Source: Oceanospirillales bacterium
GTDB lineage: Bacteria; Pseudomonadota; Gammaproteobacteria; Pseudomonadales; Endozoicomonadaceae
DNA length: 64,000 bases
NCBI GenBank assembly: GCA_004762125.1
Contig: SIHQ01000003.1
Coordinates: 62,001 to 126,000 of the forward strand
Reading direction: 5' to 3'
Under the pieces are notes generated by a model. The model made no database searches, had not been told where the DNA came from, and saw only the letters and a program-made list of their open reading frames with translations. Numbering within the stretch: position 1 is the stretch's first letter; each line of letters begins with the position of its first letter. The position numbers were made by a program, and so were the translations under genes. Below are positions 55,890 through 64,000 of the stretch, piece by piece.

Positions 55890-56957
55890 ATTAGCACTTT
55901 TTCCCAACCTGATTTTGAGCAACTGGCTGAAGATATTCGCCGCTGGGGGCGTGAGCTTGGCTTTCAGGCTGTCGGTATTACCGAGGCCACTATTCCCCAA
56001 CAGGACAAGCACCACTTCCAGAGCTGGCTCGACCAAGGGCTTCATGGTGACCTTGATTATATGGAACGAAATACGGAACTGAGGTTTTCACCTGATTTAT
56101 TGCACGAGGGTGTCATTCGAGTCATCTCCGCCAGAATGGATTACCTGCCAGCAGAAACCGAAACCGTCAAAATACTTTCCGAACCGGAAAAGGCTTACAT
56201 TTCTCGCTACGCCCTTGGACGTGATTACCACAAACTGATTCGAAAACGTTTGTCCCAGCTAGGTAAACAGATCGAGCAGGCCGTTGGCGATCATGGTTAC
56301 CGTGCATTTGTAGACAGTGCTCCGGTCATGGAGAGACCTCTGGCTCAACAGGCAGGTCTTGGCTGGACGGGTAAGCATTCCCTTATCATCAACCGTCAGG
56401 CAGGTTCTTTTTTCTTTCTGGGAGAATTATTCACCAACCTTCCATTGCCTGTTGATCAGCCTTATACAAAGAACCATTGTGGTCGTTGCACTTCGTGCAT
56501 GGACCTCTGCCCCACTGGCGCCATCATCGAACCCTATAAAGTGGATGCCAGAAAATGCATTTCCTATCTGACCATAGAAAACAGCGGCCCTATTCCAGAA
56601 GAATTGCGTAGCAAGATAGGCAATAGGGTGTTCGGGTGTGACGATTGTCAGCTGGTTTGCCCCTGGAACCGTTTTGCCAAGCATACTCAGGAAAGTGATT
56701 TCAAGCCTAGGCACAGTCTCGATAATACCGAACTGGCTGATTTGTTTATGTGGACAGAAGAAGAGTTTCTCAACAGAACAGCCGGCTCTCCCATTCGTCG
56801 TGCCGGTTTTGAATGCTGGTTGAGAAATTTGGCAGTAGCCCTCGGTAACGCGCCTTCCACAGAGAAAGTTATGGCTGCACTCAATTCTCGAGTTGAACAC
56901 CCATCAGAACTCGTTCAGGAACATGTTCACTGGGCATTAAAACAACATCAGTGTTGA
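55890..56957 (+). CDS. queG: Epoxyqueuosine reductase QueG, apparent ATT start
   Basis: A 355-residue iron-sulphur and cobalamin enzyme that makes the last step of queuosine in tRNA. From the ATT at 55890 the frame reads STFSQPDFEQLAEDIRRWGRELGF and QAVGITEATIP, which is the conserved QueG N-terminus. Starting at the ATG at 56061 (298 residues) would remove it. Catalytic and cluster motifs: the FVDSAPVMERPLAQQAGLGWTGKH segment, CGRCTSCMDLCPTGAI and FGCDDCQLVCPWN (two 4Fe-4S clusters). HEAT-like C-terminal helices follow. A rare ATT start, or a lost start through mutation, are the alternatives. queG usually lies beside nnr; here the 45.6-55.6 kb accessory segment separates them. Confidence 0.9.
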   Translation: MSTFSQPDFEQLAEDIRRWGRELGFQAVGITEATIPQQDKHHFQSWLDQGLHGDLDYMERNTELRFSPDLLHEGVIRVISARMDYLPAETETVKILSEPEKAYISRYALGRDYHKLIRKRLSQLGKQIEQAVGDHGYRAFVDSAPVMERPLAQQAGLGWTGKHSLIINRQAGSFFFLGELFTNLPLPVDQPYTKNHCGRCTSCMDLCPTGAIIEPYKVDARKCISYLTIENSGPIPEELRSKIGNRVFGCDDCQLVCPWNRFAKHTQESDFKPRHSLDNTELADLFMWTEEEFLNRTAGSPIRRAGFECWLRNLAVALGNAPSTEKVMAALNSRVEHPSELVQEHVHWALKQHQC

Positions 56958-56976
56958 CGCAATCCCTCTGAATAAA

Positions 56977-56988
56977 TGTGTATACACA
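56977..56988. promoter_or_regulatory. 12-bp palindrome downstream of queG
   Basis: TGTGTATACACA is a perfect palindrome 20 bases after the queG stop and 77 bases before the next start codon. Such a site may be an operator for the NTF2-like gene; no regulator is suggested by sequence alone. Confidence 0.3.
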
Positions 56989-57030
56989 CCGAATCGAATG
57001 TTTGGGTACCTAAGCATTAATGATCTACCT

Positions 57031-57062
57031 TGAATAAACATTGGTATTTATTCAGGTTTTTT
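57031..57062 (+). terminator. Hairpin with T run directly before the NTF2-like gene
   Basis: TGAATAAA (57031-57038) and TTTATTCA (57047-57054) pair perfectly around an 8-base loop and are followed by GG and eight T. It resembles a terminator for queG, but the T run ends at the ATG of the next gene (57065), so it also overlaps that gene's leader. Confidence 0.55.
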
Positions 57063-57064
57063 TT

Positions 57065-57460
57065 ATGTCCATCAAACTGACTGATGATGCTCTGGCTCCG
57101 TTTCAGACACTCATGAAAAAATACGACGACTACATTACAGCAAGGGACGTTAATGGCCTGTTATCTCTGTTTGTTCACGACGATGAAACTCACAGCTTTG
57201 GCCTACATACCAACCTCAGCAGTCGAGTCGCACTTCGGAACCGTTTTCAGGAGTACTTTGAAAACAACGAGGTTTTTGAAGCAGAGAAAGAAGAACCAAC
57301 GGTCTTTTTGTTCGGAGAAGCAGCCTGCATCTGCACGGCACTCACCGTAAAAAGTGATATACCGGTTAAAATCAGAGTAACTGTTTTTCTGGAGAATCAC
57401 TCAGGTGAGTGGCTAATTCGTCATCAGCATCTTTCACGCTCACCTGAGCTGATTGAATAG
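57065..57460 (+). CDS. NTF2-like (SnoaL-fold) protein
   Basis: A 131-residue protein: MSIKLTDDALAPFQTLMKKYDDYITARDVNGLLSLFVHDDETHSFG. The pattern of an N-terminal helix pair, a DVNGLLSLF turn and a C-terminal beta-sheet ending VRVTVFLENHSGEWLIRHQHLS is characteristic of NTF2-like domains, which bind small ligands or act as enzymes. Exact role unknown. The ATG at 57065 follows a hairpin with T run and a weak CAGG site; a TTG at 57041 is less likely. It converges with orn, whose stop is four bases away. Confidence 0.65.
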   Translation: MSIKLTDDALAPFQTLMKKYDDYITARDVNGLLSLFVHDDETHSFGLHTNLSSRVALRNRFQEYFENNEVFEAEKEEPTVFLFGEAACICTALTVKSDIPVKIRVTVFLENHSGEWLIRHQHLSRSPELIE

Positions 57461-57464
57461 CAGA

Positions 57465-58004
57465 TTACTTAATAAAGTGTTTGCGGTAGAAGCGTAATTC
57501 TTCAATAGACTCGCGAATATCTTCCAGAGCCAGGTGCGTACCTTTTTTGGTGAACTGATTCAGCAGCTCAGGATTCCAGCGTCTGGCCAGCTCTTTAAGG
57601 GTGCTGACATCCACACTTCGGTAGTGGAAAAAATCATGGAGCTCAGGCATGTAGCGGTCAAGGAAACGACGATCCTGACCAATGGTATTGCCACACATCG
57701 GGGAGATCCCGGCATCCAGATAGGGCTTAAGGAATTCCAGAGTCTGTTGCTCAGCCTCTGCCAGACTGATGGTGCTCTTGCGAACTCGCTCAGTCAGACC
57801 GGTCTCACCGTGGGTTTTAATACACCATTCATTCATGTTTGCCAGTACATCATCAGAGTGATGCACAGCGATAACAGGGCCTTCAGCAAGCTGATTAAGA
57901 TCACTATCAGTTACGATAGTGGCAATTTCCAGAATCGTATCCTGAGCCGGATCAAGACCGGTCATCTCCAGATCAATCCAGATAAGGTTGTCAGCTTTAG
58001 CCAT
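57465..58004 (-). CDS. orn: Oligoribonuclease
   Basis: A 179-residue DEDDh 3'-5' exoribonuclease that degrades RNAs of two to five nucleotides, including pGpG from c-di-GMP turnover. The ATG at 58004 ([19 protein letters not shown]) is the family start; one 17 codons upstream is not. Catalytic motifs: [11 protein letters not shown] (DExx), [17 protein letters not shown] and the late [18 protein letters not shown]. Length fits the E. coli protein (181). It diverges from rsgA, its usual neighbour. Confidence 0.96.
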   Translation of the reverse strand: MAKADNLIWIDLEMTGLDPAQDTILEIATIVTDSDLNQLAEGPVIAVHHSDDVLANMNEWCIKTHGETGLTERVRKSTISLAEAEQQTLEFLKPYLDAGISPMCGNTIGQDRRFLDRYMPELHDFFHYRSVDVSTLKELARRWNPELLNQFTKKGTHLALEDIRESIEELRFYRKHFIK

Positions 58005-58215
58005 TAGATACCTATGTTCCTGTATTTTCAGCCATGAAGAAATGGAAATAGACAAGCCACGGCTGACTTATTAAGTTTAACCGATCATAATCCTACCGTG
58101 AAATTCATACTCTGCACTGGTCTTTTCTTATTATGCCCCTGTTTTTACCATTTCACCGGGTATTATCACTAGGCCGACCTGCAGATCATTATCCCGGTAC
58201 AACCTTGAGCAAACA

Positions 58216-59238
58216 ATGAGCAAGCGCAAACTGACACGCAGACAGCAATGGCGCATAGACAAAGTCCAGCAAGAGCGGATTGTAAGAGCCAAGAAGAAGG
58301 AAGACCAGATTGAGCAGGAGCTTGTTGATGACAACCTTGGTTCGGAAAAGCAAGGGTTAGTGATTGCTCACTACGGAGCAACTCTTGATATTGAAACCAT
58401 CAACGAACCTGGTATCGCCCATCGCTGCCACCTGAGAAGTAACCTGCCACCGCTGGTAACGGGCGATAGAGTTGTCTGGCGCCCGTCAAAGAAAGAGAGC
58501 AGTGGTGTAGTGGTTGCTCTGGAAGAACGCCAGAGCCTGCTGACACGTCCGGATAATCACGGACGTATCAAGCCAGTCGCAGCAAATATCGACTATATCG
58601 TACTGGTCATCGCTCCAGTGCCTATTCCTCTTACCAATCTGATCGACCGCTATCTGGTCGCTGCTGAAACACTTGGTATTGAGCCGGTTCTCCTGCTTAA
58701 CAAGGTCGACCTGCTGGACGAAGAAGGTATGGAGCTGGTTAATGGCATGCTGGCCATCTATGAAGAGCTTGGTTACACCGTTCTTAGAGCGTCTACCAAG
58801 ACCGAAGATGGTATGAAGCCACTGAAAACACTGCTTGATGAGCATGTCAGCGTGTTTGTTGGACAAAGTGGTGTTGGTAAATCATCCCTCGTTAATGTTC
58901 TTCTGCCGGGCATAGACACCAAAGTAGGTCCTCTATCCGAATCCACTGGTAAGGGAATGCACACCACCACAGCAGCGAAACTGTTCCACTTCCCTGCTGG
59001 CGGCATGCTGATCGACTCTCCCGGAATCCGGGAATTTGGCCTCTGGCATATCGAACCTGAGCAAGTACTGGAAGGCTTCAGAGAATTCCGACCCTTCCTC
59101 GGTTATTGCCGCTTTAGAGACTGCAAGCATGAACAAGAACCTAATTGCGCACTATTAAAAGCACTGGATGAAGGTTATATCCTGGAAGAACGAATGTTCA
59201 GCTATCGCCAGATTCTGAACTCACTCGACCAGCCTTGA
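58216..59238 (+). CDS. rsgA: Small ribosomal subunit biogenesis GTPase RsgA
   Basis: A 340-residue circularly permuted GTPase that helps mature the 30S subunit. Basic N-terminal tail (MSKRKLTRRQQWRIDKVQQER), OB-fold (about 65-110), GTPase motifs in the order LLNKVDLL (G4), GQSGVGKSSLVN (G1), GKGMHTTTA and DSPGIREFGLW (G3), then the zinc knuckle CRFRDCKHEQEPNC. Length is standard. Divergent from orn. Confidence 0.96.
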   Translation: MSKRKLTRRQQWRIDKVQQERIVRAKKKEDQIEQELVDDNLGSEKQGLVIAHYGATLDIETINEPGIAHRCHLRSNLPPLVTGDRVVWRPSKKESSGVVVALEERQSLLTRPDNHGRIKPVAANIDYIVLVIAPVPIPLTNLIDRYLVAAETLGIEPVLLLNKVDLLDEEGMELVNGMLAIYEELGYTVLRASTKTEDGMKPLKTLLDEHVSVFVGQSGVGKSSLVNVLLPGIDTKVGPLSESTGKGMHTTTAAKLFHFPAGGMLIDSPGIREFGLWHIEPEQVLEGFREFRPFLGYCRFRDCKHEQEPNCALLKALDEGYILEERMFSYRQILNSLDQP

Positions 59239-59496
59239 AGTAAAAGTAAATATTCTAATCTATTCTCATCGTCTGCCTTCATTCACCCCAGTCACTTACT
59301 ACTTGTAGGCTCCTGGGGATTCGCTTAGTTGACGCCTGTTCGCATATTAAAATCCAGCGGGTATTACATCAACGTGAATAAAAATAAGTTTCCCTGGAAA
59401 GATATACCTGACTGATTAGGTCAACTAATGCCTTTTCATCCATCTGCCATTACAATGCAGCTAAAGAGAATTAACCGCTCGGGAAAACAATAGAAT

Positions 59497-60309
59497 ATGA
59501 GTCAGAACCCATTGCTTCCGTTAATTGTTGAACCAGAAGAGCTGGCCAAACACCTCAACAATGACCAGCTTCTGATTGTCGATATTTGCAATCCTCAACT
59601 TTATTCTCAGGTTCATGTTCCAGGTGCTATCAATATTGGCGCTCACCAAATGGTATCCGGTGTTCAACCTGCAACGGGCAAACTACCTGCCGTTGAACAA
59701 TTAAATGATCTGTTTTCCGGGCTGGGTTATACCGGCAATGAACATATCGTTGTTTATGATGATGAAGGTGGTGGTTGGGCCGGTCGCTTTATCTGGACTC
59801 TGGATGTTATTGGCCACAAGAATTACAGCTATCTGAATGGCGGTGCTCACAGCTGGCTGAAGGAAGGCTTCCCTACCGAAAGCACGCCTAATGTTCCTCA
59901 GTCTACCAATGTAAACCTGTCGATTGATGACAGTATTTTGATTTCAAAAGAGACCATCATTGCATCCCTCAGTGATGAAAATGTTCTGGTTTGGGATGCA
60001 CGTTCTCCAGAAGAACATGCGGGTATCAGAGTCATGGCGCAACGTGCCGGTCATATCCCTGGTGCCATCAATTTCGAATGGACTCAGGCGATGGACCAAA
60101 ATCGGAACCTGAGAATTCGAGAAGATCTGGCAGAGGTTCTACCAAAACTGGGATTAACCAAAGACAAAACGATTATTACTCACTGTCATAGCCATCACCG
60201 TTCCGGTTTCACTTATCTGGTTGGCAAAATACTGGGATTCAATATCAAAGCTTATGACGGCTCTTGGTCTGAATGGGGCAACTCTCAAGACACACCTATC
60301 GAGCTTTAA
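59497..60309 (+). CDS. Two-domain rhodanese sulfurtransferase
   Basis: A 270-residue protein with two tandem rhodanese domains. The first (about 10-120, inactive-looking, with VDICNPQLYSQVHVPGAINIG and VVYDDEGGGWAGRF) and the second (about 140-270, VWDARSPEEHAG, GHIPGAINFEW) are typical. The active-site loop is THCHSHHRSG, with the catalytic Cys in the C-terminal domain. The HCxxHHRS pattern occurs in thiosulfate sulfurtransferases of Pseudomonas and relatives; the exact sulphur donor is not deducible. It lies downstream of rsgA after a 258-base gap with no clear feature. Confidence 0.85.
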   Translation: MSQNPLLPLIVEPEELAKHLNNDQLLIVDICNPQLYSQVHVPGAINIGAHQMVSGVQPATGKLPAVEQLNDLFSGLGYTGNEHIVVYDDEGGGWAGRFIWTLDVIGHKNYSYLNGGAHSWLKEGFPTESTPNVPQSTNVNLSIDDSILISKETIIASLSDENVLVWDARSPEEHAGIRVMAQRAGHIPGAINFEWTQAMDQNRNLRIREDLAEVLPKLGLTKDKTIITHCHSHHRSGFTYLVGKILGFNIKAYDGSWSEWGNSQDTPIEL

Positions 60310-60352
60310 ACGGACATAAAAGCGGTATTTAGCCCTGTTATGTTTCTGGTTT

Positions 60353-60598
60353 TCACCTTTCCGGCATCATGTCCCGAAAGGCTAAGCCCATCATATCAAC
60401 GAGATCAAATGGCTGAGTAACTCCAGCTCTGAGAAGAGCAAACGGGATCAGTTCATAAAACGCTAATTGCTTATTGGAAATATTGATGTCTGAAATAGCC
60501 GTTTGAACTCGTAAAACATCAGTGCCTTTCTGATCGGTTATCAATAAAAACCGGCTAAATAGTTGTTTCACAGCCCCGTAAGTCTGCCTTGAATTCAT
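60353..60598 (-). CDS. Small protein of unknown function, possibly not real
   Basis: An 81-residue frame starting MNSRQTYGAVKQLFSRFLLITDQKG and ending LVDMMGLAFRDMMPER. It is on the strand opposite its neighbours and fills a gap between the sulfurtransferase and psd. It has no recognised family and only a weak ribosome site. The amino-acid mix looks like a real protein. Confidence 0.35.
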   Translation of the reverse strand: MNSRQTYGAVKQLFSRFLLITDQKGTDVLRVQTAISDINISNKQLAFYELIPFALLRAGVTQPFDLVDMMGLAFRDMMPER

Positions 60599-60816
60599 TT
60601 CAAGGTTTTACCGCTCACCTTTTCAGTGGGTTCCGGACGAGGGTAAGCAACAACCGGCTACACGTACTCTGAAAGCTTATTGATTTAGCAGATAAATAAC
60701 GGATATTCATTAAGCACTGGGATTAAAAGGTACTCGCTACTTCAAGTGCGCCCTTGTGGATAAATCAGTGCATCATTACAATTCGCCCATACTATGTAAC
60801 AGGATGACTCCTGACT

Positions 60817-61680
60817 GTGAAAGAACAATTATTTGCCTTTATTCAATACCTTCTGCCTCACCACCTGATTTCACGGGCGGTTTACGCCTTTGTGGAATGC
60901 CGGAACCCAAAGTTTAAAAACTGGCTGATCAAGAAAATCATCAAGCAGTACGACGTCAATATGACCGAGGCCGCTGAAGAAAAACCAGAGGCCTACGCTC
61001 ATTTTAATGACTTCTTCACTCGTCCTTTGAAGGAAGGCATGCGCCCACTGCCAGAAGACAAGTCTCTGGTCGTCAGCCCTGCCGATGGTGAAATCAGCCA
61101 AATCGGTGACATCGAACATGGCCGTGTCTATCAAGCCAAGGGTCACGACTACAGCCTGATTGAACTGGTGGGTGGCGATAGTGATTTGGGTCAAGAGTTT
61201 ATGGGCGGTAAATTTGCGACCATCTACCTGTCACCAAAAGACTACCATCGTGTACATACACCGTTTGGTGGCACACTTCGAAAGATGGTTCATGTTCCTG
61301 GTCGTCTGTTCTCGGTTAATCAGGCCACGGTTGAAAATGTTCCCGGTCTGTTTGCTCGTAATGAACGTGTTGTTGCGATCTACGACACGGAATACGGCCC
61401 TATGGCCGTTATTATGGTGGGAGCGATGATCGTTGCCAGCATCGAAACGGTTTGGTCCGGCTTGGTGACACCACAGCGTAAAGAAGTGCGTACATTCGAA
61501 TACGGTGAAGATTCAGCCCGGCACGTAGAACTCGGTCGTGGTGATGAAATGGGTCGATTCAAAATGGGCTCTACCGCTATCGTCCTGTTTGGTAAAGACC
61601 AGGTAGACTGGCTCGATAAATGGCAGCCCGGTTCTAAAATAATGCTGGGCGAAGCATTGGCTGAAGCCGTCTCCGAATAA
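60817..61680 (+). CDS. psd: Phosphatidylserine decarboxylase
   Basis: A 287-residue inner-membrane pro-enzyme that converts phosphatidylserine to phosphatidylethanolamine. The GTG at 60817 gives VKEQLFAFIQYLLPHHL, the conserved N-terminus. Motifs: FNDFFTRPLKEGMRPLP, SPADGEISQIGDIEHG, YLSPKDYHRVHTPFGG and the self-cleavage site MGSTAIVLF, where the Ser becomes the pyruvoyl group. Length is standard. It is the upstream partner of gshB here. Confidence 0.96.
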   Translation: MKEQLFAFIQYLLPHHLISRAVYAFVECRNPKFKNWLIKKIIKQYDVNMTEAAEEKPEAYAHFNDFFTRPLKEGMRPLPEDKSLVVSPADGEISQIGDIEHGRVYQAKGHDYSLIELVGGDSDLGQEFMGGKFATIYLSPKDYHRVHTPFGGTLRKMVHVPGRLFSVNQATVENVPGLFARNERVVAIYDTEYGPMAVIMVGAMIVASIETVWSGLVTPQRKEVRTFEYGEDSARHVELGRGDEMGRFKMGSTAIVLFGKDQVDWLDKWQPGSKIMLGEALAEAVSE

Positions 61681-61705
61681 GATTGTTCTTTGTTTTTTTG
61701 TTCGT

Positions 61706-61732
61706 ACAGGCAGATTTCATCTGCCTGTTATA
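61706..61732 (+). terminator. Hairpin after psd
   Basis: ACAGGCAGAT (61706-61715) pairs perfectly with ATCTGCCTGT (61719-61728) around TTC. Only a short T-containing tail follows, so termination may be partial before gshB. Confidence 0.5.
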
Positions 61733-61829
61733 CCTTTCTGCACCTCTCCTTTTAGCTCTCGACTCGAAGCGAACGCTAATACAGGATAAACTGCGCTATT
61801 CATCTAATTTTCACAATCACGGATTACCC

Positions 61830-62777
61830 ATGACTATCAAACTGGGCGTCGTGATGGATCCGATTGAGTCCATCAATTACACGAAAGACAGCACTCTGGC
61901 GATGCTGGTCGCAGCCCAAAACAAAGGCTGGGAATTGTTTTATCTGCAACAGGAAGATCTGTATCAGCAGGAAGGCATAGCGTACGGCAGTATTCGACCA
62001 TTACAGGCACGTTATAACCCTGAAGACTGGTACACCTTAGGCGAACGTCAGGAACAGCCATTGTCTGACCTGAACGTTATTCTGATGCGCAAGGATCCTC
62101 CATTTGATATGGAGTTTATCTACAGCACTTATCTGCTGGAACAAGCTGAACAGAAAGGTACTCTGGTAGTTAACAAGCCCCAGAGCATCCGCGACTGCAA
62201 CGAAAAAATCTTTGCAACACTGTTCCCTCAATGTACTCCTCCAGTAATGGTGGCTCGTAGCGCCCGTCTATTGAAAGGGTTTGCCGAGAAACATGGAGAT
62301 GTCGTTCTGAAACCTCTGGATGGTATGGGTGGTTCATCCATTTTCCGTACGAATCCAAGTGATCAGAATTTCAGCGTCATTGTTGAAACACTGACCCATT
62401 ATGGCCAGCAACAGGCCATGATCCAGAAGTACATTCCGGAAATTACAGCGGGCGACAAACGCATTTTGTTAATTGATGGCGAGCCTGTTCCTTTCGCTTT
62501 GGCCCGTATACCCGCTGATGGTGAGCTTCGTGGCAACCTGGCAGCCGGTGGCAGAGGTGCCGGTCAGGAATTAACAGAAAGGGATCGCTGGATTGCAGCC
62601 CAGGTTGCTCCGGTTGTAAAAGAAAAAGGCCTGTTATTTGTAGGTCTGGATGTCATCGGTGATTATCTAACCGAAATCAATGTCACCTCTCCTACCTGTA
62701 TTCGACAACTGGATGACCAGTTTGGTATCGATATTGGTGGAATGTTGATGGATAAAATAGAAGAAAAATTATCCTGA
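61830..62777 (+). CDS. gshB: Glutathione synthetase
   Basis: A 315-residue ATP-grasp enzyme joining gamma-glutamylcysteine and glycine. The ATG at 61830 (MTIKLGVVMDPIESINYTKDSTLAMLVAAQ) matches the family; an upstream in-frame start would add 49 unrelated residues. Motifs: VILMRKDPPFDMEFIYSTYLLE, KPLDGMGGSSIFR, GNLAAGGRGAG and DVIGDYLTEINVTSPT. Length fits the E. coli protein (316). It precedes tonB, as in many Pseudomonas-like genomes. Confidence 0.97.
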   Translation: MTIKLGVVMDPIESINYTKDSTLAMLVAAQNKGWELFYLQQEDLYQQEGIAYGSIRPLQARYNPEDWYTLGERQEQPLSDLNVILMRKDPPFDMEFIYSTYLLEQAEQKGTLVVNKPQSIRDCNEKIFATLFPQCTPPVMVARSARLLKGFAEKHGDVVLKPLDGMGGSSIFRTNPSDQNFSVIVETLTHYGQQQAMIQKYIPEITAGDKRILLIDGEPVPFALARIPADGELRGNLAAGGRGAGQELTERDRWIAAQVAPVVKEKGLLFVGLDVIGDYLTEINVTSPTCIRQLDDQFGIDIGGMLMDKIEEKLS

Positions 62778-62785
62778 AACGTGAA

Positions 62786-62809
62786 GGAGCGAATATCTAT
62801 TCGCTCCTG
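62786..62809 (+). repeat. Hairpin after gshB
   Basis: AGGAGCGAAT (62786-62795) and ATTCGCTCCT (62800-62809) pair perfectly with a 4-base loop. No T run follows, so it is an inverted repeat or weak terminator between gshB and tonB. Confidence 0.55.
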
Positions 62810-62934
62810 ACATGGATAAAATTGAAATAATAACGAAAGGACTTCTTGGCAGTCTCATGTTCAGCTTTTAAGAGACGGTTAATGGAAATTAAAAATAAGT
62901 CCGGGATGCAGTATTTAAGAGGCCATTTCTGTCG

Positions 62935-63801
62935 ATGACGACCGTTTCCTCCACAGATCGTTTAGGCTTTACTCTGTTCATGGCAGCAGCAATTCATGCT
63001 GTCGTGGTTTTGGGTATCAGCTTCGGGCTTGAAGAAAAGGCCGCCCCACCAAAAACGCTGGAAGTCACTTTGGCGACTTACAAAAGTCAGGAAAAGCCAA
63101 AAGAGGCTGATTATCTGGCTCAGCTCAATCAACAAGGCAGCGGTTCCCTTGATGAAAAAGCAGCTCCGTCTACCGACCGAAAAGCTGATTTTCAGGACAA
63201 CAAGGTCAATGAGGTTCAACTGAAACCTCAGGAAGCAGCTGCCCCTAAGGTAAGTAAACAAGAAACCAAGCAGCTGGTTACTCGTGGAGAGAGTAAGAAA
63301 AAAATCAGGGAAACCCTGAAAATTGAAAAGCCTTCTCCAGAGCAAGCATCGAATGCAGAGCCCAGAAAACGCATCGATTTCAGACAGGAAATTGCCAGCC
63401 TTGAAGCACAGTTCAGCCAACAGCGACAGGAATACGCCAAACGCCCCAGAATTAAACGACTGACTGCTGCCTCTACCATGCAGGAGCCTGGCGCTTACTA
63501 TAAGGAATCCTGGCGGAGAAAAGTCGAACGAATCGGTAACCTGAATTACCCGGCTAAGGCTCGACAACAGAAACTGTACGGCGAGCTTCGCCTGATAGTA
63601 GCTATAAACAGTGATGGTACGCTGTCGAATGTTGAAATCCTGGAGTCTTCCGGCTACAAGGTTCTCGATGATGCGGCTATTCGAATCGTCAGGCTATCAG
63701 CTCCCTACTCAGCCTTCAGTAATGACCTGAAAGACTACGATATTGTTGAGATCATTCGAACATGGCGCTTTGAAAGAGGCGACCGTTTACTGAGTAATTG
63801 A
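62935..63801 (+). CDS. tonB: Energy-transducing protein TonB
   Basis: A 288-residue protein with one N-terminal transmembrane helix (TLFMAAAIHAVVVLGISFGL) containing a His-bearing segment, a Lys/Glu/Pro-rich periplasm-spanning linker (about 45-170), and the C-terminal TonB fold with YPAKARQQKLYGELRLIVAINSDG, VEILESSGYKVLDDAAIRIVR and WRFER. It transfers proton-motive force from ExbBD to outer-membrane receptors. The start at ATG 62935 has only a weak ribosome site. The exbB and exbD partners are not in the window. Confidence 0.93.
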   Translation: MTTVSSTDRLGFTLFMAAAIHAVVVLGISFGLEEKAAPPKTLEVTLATYKSQEKPKEADYLAQLNQQGSGSLDEKAAPSTDRKADFQDNKVNEVQLKPQEAAAPKVSKQETKQLVTRGESKKKIRETLKIEKPSPEQASNAEPRKRIDFRQEIASLEAQFSQQRQEYAKRPRIKRLTAASTMQEPGAYYKESWRRKVERIGNLNYPAKARQQKLYGELRLIVAINSDGTLSNVEILESSGYKVLDDAAIRIVRLSAPYSAFSNDLKDYDIVEIIRTWRFERGDRLLSN

Positions 63802-64000
63802 TCGCTTTGGGAGTCTATAGTCGAAACGGGCGAGATTCAGGATTATTACCGGTATCTACAGGTGTCTCGGGTATATATGGCTGGTACGATATTCTAGGTA
63901 TCAGCTTCTTTTACAGAAAGTTTGCCAATCTCGATTTTTACCCTGATACTGCGCTCATGAGCAGTATCACCCAGAGTCTAAAGAACCATTTCCTCATTGC
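63802..64000. other. 3' edge of the window, no gene recognised
   Basis: About 200 bases after tonB. An 8-base inverted repeat (GATACTGC / GCAGTATC near 63945-63970) is present but lacks a T run. No start codon with a supported frame was found before the window ends. Confidence 0.4.

Noticed and set aside
59239-59496. A possible mobile-element fragment between rsgA and the sulfurtransferase
   Set aside because: No inverted ends, transposase frame or target duplication could be seen.
62962-63567. A 201-codon frame antisense to tonB
   Set aside because: It is a shadow of the tonB coding frame with no start context or domain.

Overview
The window is a stretch of gammaproteobacterial chromosome. 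The core gene content and order point to an Oceanospirillales-type, Endozoicomonas-like host-associated bacterium. The species guess is inference; the class is well supported by the rpsF-rpsR-rplI-dnaB, rnr-rlmB, purA-hisZ-hflC-hflK-hflX-hfq-miaA-mutL-amiB-tsaE-nnr, queG/orn/rsgA and psd/gshB blocks. No rRNA, complete tRNA, CRISPR array, phage integrase or intact insertion sequence was seen.

Layout. 1-4.5 kb: an alternative (CS1/TcfC-type) chaperone-usher pilus cluster with the 3' end of a pilin, a two-domain minor pilin, the usher and a convergent chaperone. 4.5-7.1 kb: a fusion of a GT34-like glycosyltransferase to an autotransporter beta-barrel. 7.2-11.1 kb: dnaB, rplI, a DUF2232-like membrane protein, rpsR, rpsF. 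11.4-16.9 kb: an oxidoreductase remnant, tamA-tamB, and a small reading frame split by a 7-bp repeat. 16.9-21.5 kb: a hydroxyacid dehydrogenase, rlmB, rnr. 21.7-24.3 kb: ompW and a signal-peptide-bearing eukaryote-like protein kinase. 24.3-32.8 kb: purA, hisZ, a DUF2065 gene, hflC, hflK, hflX, hfq, miaA.

32.9-38.4 kb interrupts the usual miaA-mutL neighbourhood. It holds a Cys-rich lipoprotein, an FAD oxidoreductase and a cluster of broken genes: a frameshifted NapC/NirT-type tetrahaem cytochrome, a 5'-truncated hydroxylamine-oxidoreductase-like cytochrome, and a glutamate decarboxylase with two internal deletions. This looks like a decaying accessory island. 38.2-45.5 kb returns to core genes: ywbE-like, a methyltransferase, mutL, two small membrane proteins, amiB, tsaE, nnr.

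45.6-55.6 kb is a second accessory insertion, between nnr and queG. It carries a three-gene MukFEB/MksFEB-like condensin operon whose SMC-like subunit is very large (1620 residues) and has atypical ATPase motifs and an inserted winged-helix-like segment. No JetD/MksG nuclease gene is present. It is followed by a POT-family transporter that lacks the ExxER motif, and an unknown protein. 55.9-64 kb: queG (apparent ATT start), an NTF2-like protein, orn, rsgA, a sulfurtransferase, psd, gshB, tonB.

Overall, housekeeping operons for replication, translation, tRNA modification, repair, envelope and cofactor metabolism are interleaved with surface and secreted factors that could act on a host (pilus, surface glycosyltransferase, exported kinase), a possible DNA-surveillance condensin, and several recently inactivated genes.
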